DNA of 64,000 bases, taken from assembly GCA_944385445.1 (NCBI GenBank), contig CALWXF010000006.1, positions 1 to 64,000 on the forward strand, written 5' to 3'. Source of the DNA: an uncultured Oscillospiraceae bacterium (GTDB lineage Bacteria; Bacillota; Clostridia; Oscillospirales; Oscillospiraceae). This document shows positions 62,410 through 64,000 of the stretch, one piece after another. Both the position numbers and the translations under genes were made by a program. Each line of letters starts with the position of its first letter. Within the stretch, counting starts at the first letter, position 1. The notes under the pieces are model-generated. The model did not search any database. It was not told the DNA's origin and saw only the letters and a list, made by a program, of their open reading frames with translations.

Positions 62410-62596
62410 ATCAATGATAGCTGATATAGAATACATGATTTTCCTCCAAAAGTCAACGTTCTTTTTCTGCTTTACAGGTTATAGTAATATCTTGGCAGTA
62501 TTCCGTGGAAATCTATGGCGGCGTAATCATTTTTTTACGAAAACAACACATAGTATACTAAAAGTATATGAGCTTTCATTTGCTTTTTTGTGCATC

Positions 62597-62625
62597 TTGA
62601 CTTTATTGTTCCGTAGCAGTATAAT
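62597..62625 (+). promoter_or_regulatory. glgB promoter
   Basis: TTGACT (62597) lies 17 bp from TATAAT (62620). The AT-rich stretch from 62411 to 62596 holds no gene that I can see. Confidence 0.85.
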
Positions 62626-62693
62626 AAAAGCCACAAAACAAACCACAGCATCATTACCTCATGAGTTGTTCGAGGAATTGGGAGGCATATACC

Positions 62694-64000
62694 TTGAATC
62701 ACACCGAATATCTCAACGATGCCATCGCCCGTTTCAGCGCCGGAACCAGCCACGATGCCTATCGTTTTATGGGCTGTCACAAGGAGGTCTGGGACGGACA
62801 AGAGGGCTATGTGTTCCGTGTTTGGGCTCCTCATGCCCGCTCTGTCCGGGTGTTGGGCCGCTTCAACGACTGGGACACGGATGCACCCGTGATGGACAAG
62901 CTCTCCGATGGACTTTGGGAGCAGTTTTTACCTGAGGCCAAGCACTTTGACGAATACAAATTTTATATTGAGCGCCCGGATGGCTCCTTTGTGTTCAAGA
63001 GCGATCCTTACGGCGTGCACACTTGCACCCGGCCCGAGACTGCCAGTAAGATTTATGATCTGGATGGCTTTGAGTGGTCCGATCAGGAGTATCGGGCTGC
63101 CCGGGCCAAGGAGCAGCCTCTCACCAGCCCCCTGAACATCTATGAGCTGCATCTGGGGTCCTGGCGTAAGCATGCCGATGGCAACTACATGACCTATGAG
63201 GAATATGCCAAGGACCTGGTCAAGTATGTCAAGGATATGGGCTACACCCACATCGAGCTGCTTCCCATCAGCGAGTATCCCTTTGAGCCCTCCTGGGGCT
63301 ATCAGGTCACTGGGTATTATGCCCCTACCTCCCGGTATGGCACGCCCAAGGACTTTATGAAGTTTGTGGACATCTGCCACAGCGCCGGCATCGGCGTGAT
63401 TTTGGACTGGGTAGGCGCCCACTTCCCCAAGGATGAGACGGGCCTGTACGAGTTCGATGGAGGCTGCTGTTACGAGCCCTCCGACCCCCTGCGCAAGGAG
63501 CACCCAGACTGGGGCACCCACATTTTTGACTATGGTCGGTATGAGGTGCGGTCTTTCCTGATTTCCAATGTGGTCTACTGGTTGGACATGTACCATGTGG
63601 ACGGCATCCGGGTAGACGCTGTGGCCTCCATGCTCTATCTGGACTACGGACGCCGGGACGGTCAGTGGCGTCCCAACCAGTACGGCGGCAATACCAATCT
63701 GGATGCAGTGAAGTTCTTGCAAGATATGAGCGCCGCTGCCTTCGATTTTAACCCCGGCGCTCTGGTCATCGCCGAGGAGTCCACCGCCTTCCCCATGGTC
63801 ACCAAGCCTGGATATGACGGCGGATTGGGCTTCAACTTCAAGTGGAATATGGGCTGGATGCACGACATGCTGGACTACATGTCCACCGATCCCCTGTTCC
63901 GCAAGGGCCGTCACAACAACATTACCTTCTCTTTGACCTACGCCTTCTCGGAAAACTTTATCCTCCCCCTCTCCCATGACGAGGTGGTCCATGGTAAGTG
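62694..64000 (+). CDS. glgB: 1,4-alpha-glucan branching enzyme, partial (3' end outside window)
   Basis: The first 435 residues of GlgB, which makes alpha-1,6 branches in glycogen. The carbohydrate-binding N-terminal domain (about 1-130) contains YVFRVWAPHARSVRVLGRFNDW. The barrel follows with YELHLGSWRKHADG, GYTHIELLPISEYPFEPSWGYQVTGYYAPTSRYG-type region I, DWVGAHFPKDE, DGIRVDAVASMLYLDYGR (nucleophile Asp), VIAEESTAFP (acid/base Glu) and, at the edge, LPLSHDEVVHGK. The start is TTG at 62694, supported by GGGAGG 8 nt upstream; no ATG gives the conserved N-terminus. Glycogen storage in a PTS-using anaerobe is expected. Confidence 0.93.
   Translation, partial: MNHTEYLNDAIARFSAGTSHDAYRFMGCHKEVWDGQEGYVFRVWAPHARSVRVLGRFNDWDTDAPVMDKLSDGLWEQFLPEAKHFDEYKFYIERPDGSFVFKSDPYGVHTCTRPETASKIYDLDGFEWSDQEYRAARAKEQPLTSPLNIYELHLGSWRKHADGNYMTYEEYAKDLVKYVKDMGYTHIELLPISEYPFEPSWGYQVTGYYAPTSRYGTPKDFMKFVDICHSAGIGVILDWVGAHFPKDETGLYEFDGGCCYEPSDPLRKEHPDWGTHIFDYGRYEVRSFLISNVVYWLDMYHVDGIRVDAVASMLYLDYGRRDGQWRPNQYGGNTNLDAVKFLQDMSAAAFDFNPGALVIAEESTAFPMVTKPGYDGGLGFNFKWNMGWMHDMLDYMSTDPLFRKGRHNNITFSLTYAFSENFILPLSHDEVVHGK

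Overview
The window is 64 kb of chromosome from a Gram-positive, spore-forming anaerobe. The best fit is the class Clostridia, family Oscillospiraceae (Flavonifractor / Pseudoflavonifractor / Lawsonibacter type). The reasons are strong GGAGG ribosome sites, intrinsic terminators with U tracts, a sporulation gene (yunB), a spore-coat-type manganese catalase remnant, radical-SAM enzymes, a molybdenum hydroxylase operon, NAD-dependent ligase and a class A RNase P RNA. GC content is fairly high and codon use is biased, which creates many long empty frames opposite real genes; these are left out. The assignment rests on gene content only.

Layout. 1-190: the 3' end of an RNase P RNA-like transcript with its terminator, and tRNA-Pro(GGG). 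0.3-4.5 kb: YdcF-like protein, O6-alkylguanine methyltransferase, NifX-like metal protein, AlkD-like DNA repair protein, and an orphan large serine recombinase with a small partner frame. 4.5-8.4 kb: a BlaI/BlaR1 unit in which BlaR1 has no sensor domain, a DUF1287 protein, two paralogous lipoproteins, and a 5'-truncated manganese catalase. 8.4-12.5 kb: glyoxalase-fold protein, YgiQ radical SAM, Crp/Fnr regulator, ferredoxin and a NapH-like Fe-S membrane protein. 12.5-16.5 kb: metF, a MetH reactivation protein and a MetH lacking that domain. 16.8-18.8 kb: a DUF4914 P-loop protein. 18.9-24.9 kb: cutC, then a full phosphotransferase system (antiterminator, IIA, Enzyme I, HPr, IICB) behind a visible RAT/terminator switch. 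25-37.5 kb: minus-strand housekeeping block (UvrD-type helicase, secreted nuclease, aminotransferase, ligA, yunB, methionine gamma-lyase-like protein, three M42 peptidases, murD). 37.6-39.8 kb: rnpB, then a preQ1-I riboswitch ahead of a radical-SAM protein and a YhhQ transporter. 39.8-43.2 kb: HAD phosphatase, rRNA m5C methyltransferase, acetyltransferase, MocA-like protein. 43.2-47.2 kb: three-subunit molybdenum hydroxylase, then thioredoxin. 47.3-55 kb: unknown membrane protein, YolD + Y-family polymerase, FtsX-type ABC exporter. 55-57.4 kb: arsenical resistance operon. 57.4-62.3 kb: membrane protein interrupted by one UGA, thiC with TPP riboswitch, ABC-class ATPase, tRNA-Ser(CGA). 62.7 kb to the end: glgB, cut by the window edge.

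The genes fall into self-contained modules with readable control signals: RAT/terminator for the PTS, preQ1 for queuosine salvage, TPP for thiC, and repeated candidate operators for ars and bla. The points I would look at first are the second RNase P-like RNA end, the HPr that lacks the regulatory serine, the sensorless BlaR1 with two lipoproteins sharing an odd N-terminal module, the repeated ars operator/ribosome-site cassette, and the CX4CX2C radical-SAM protein under preQ1 control. I see no CRISPR array, complete prophage or insertion sequence.
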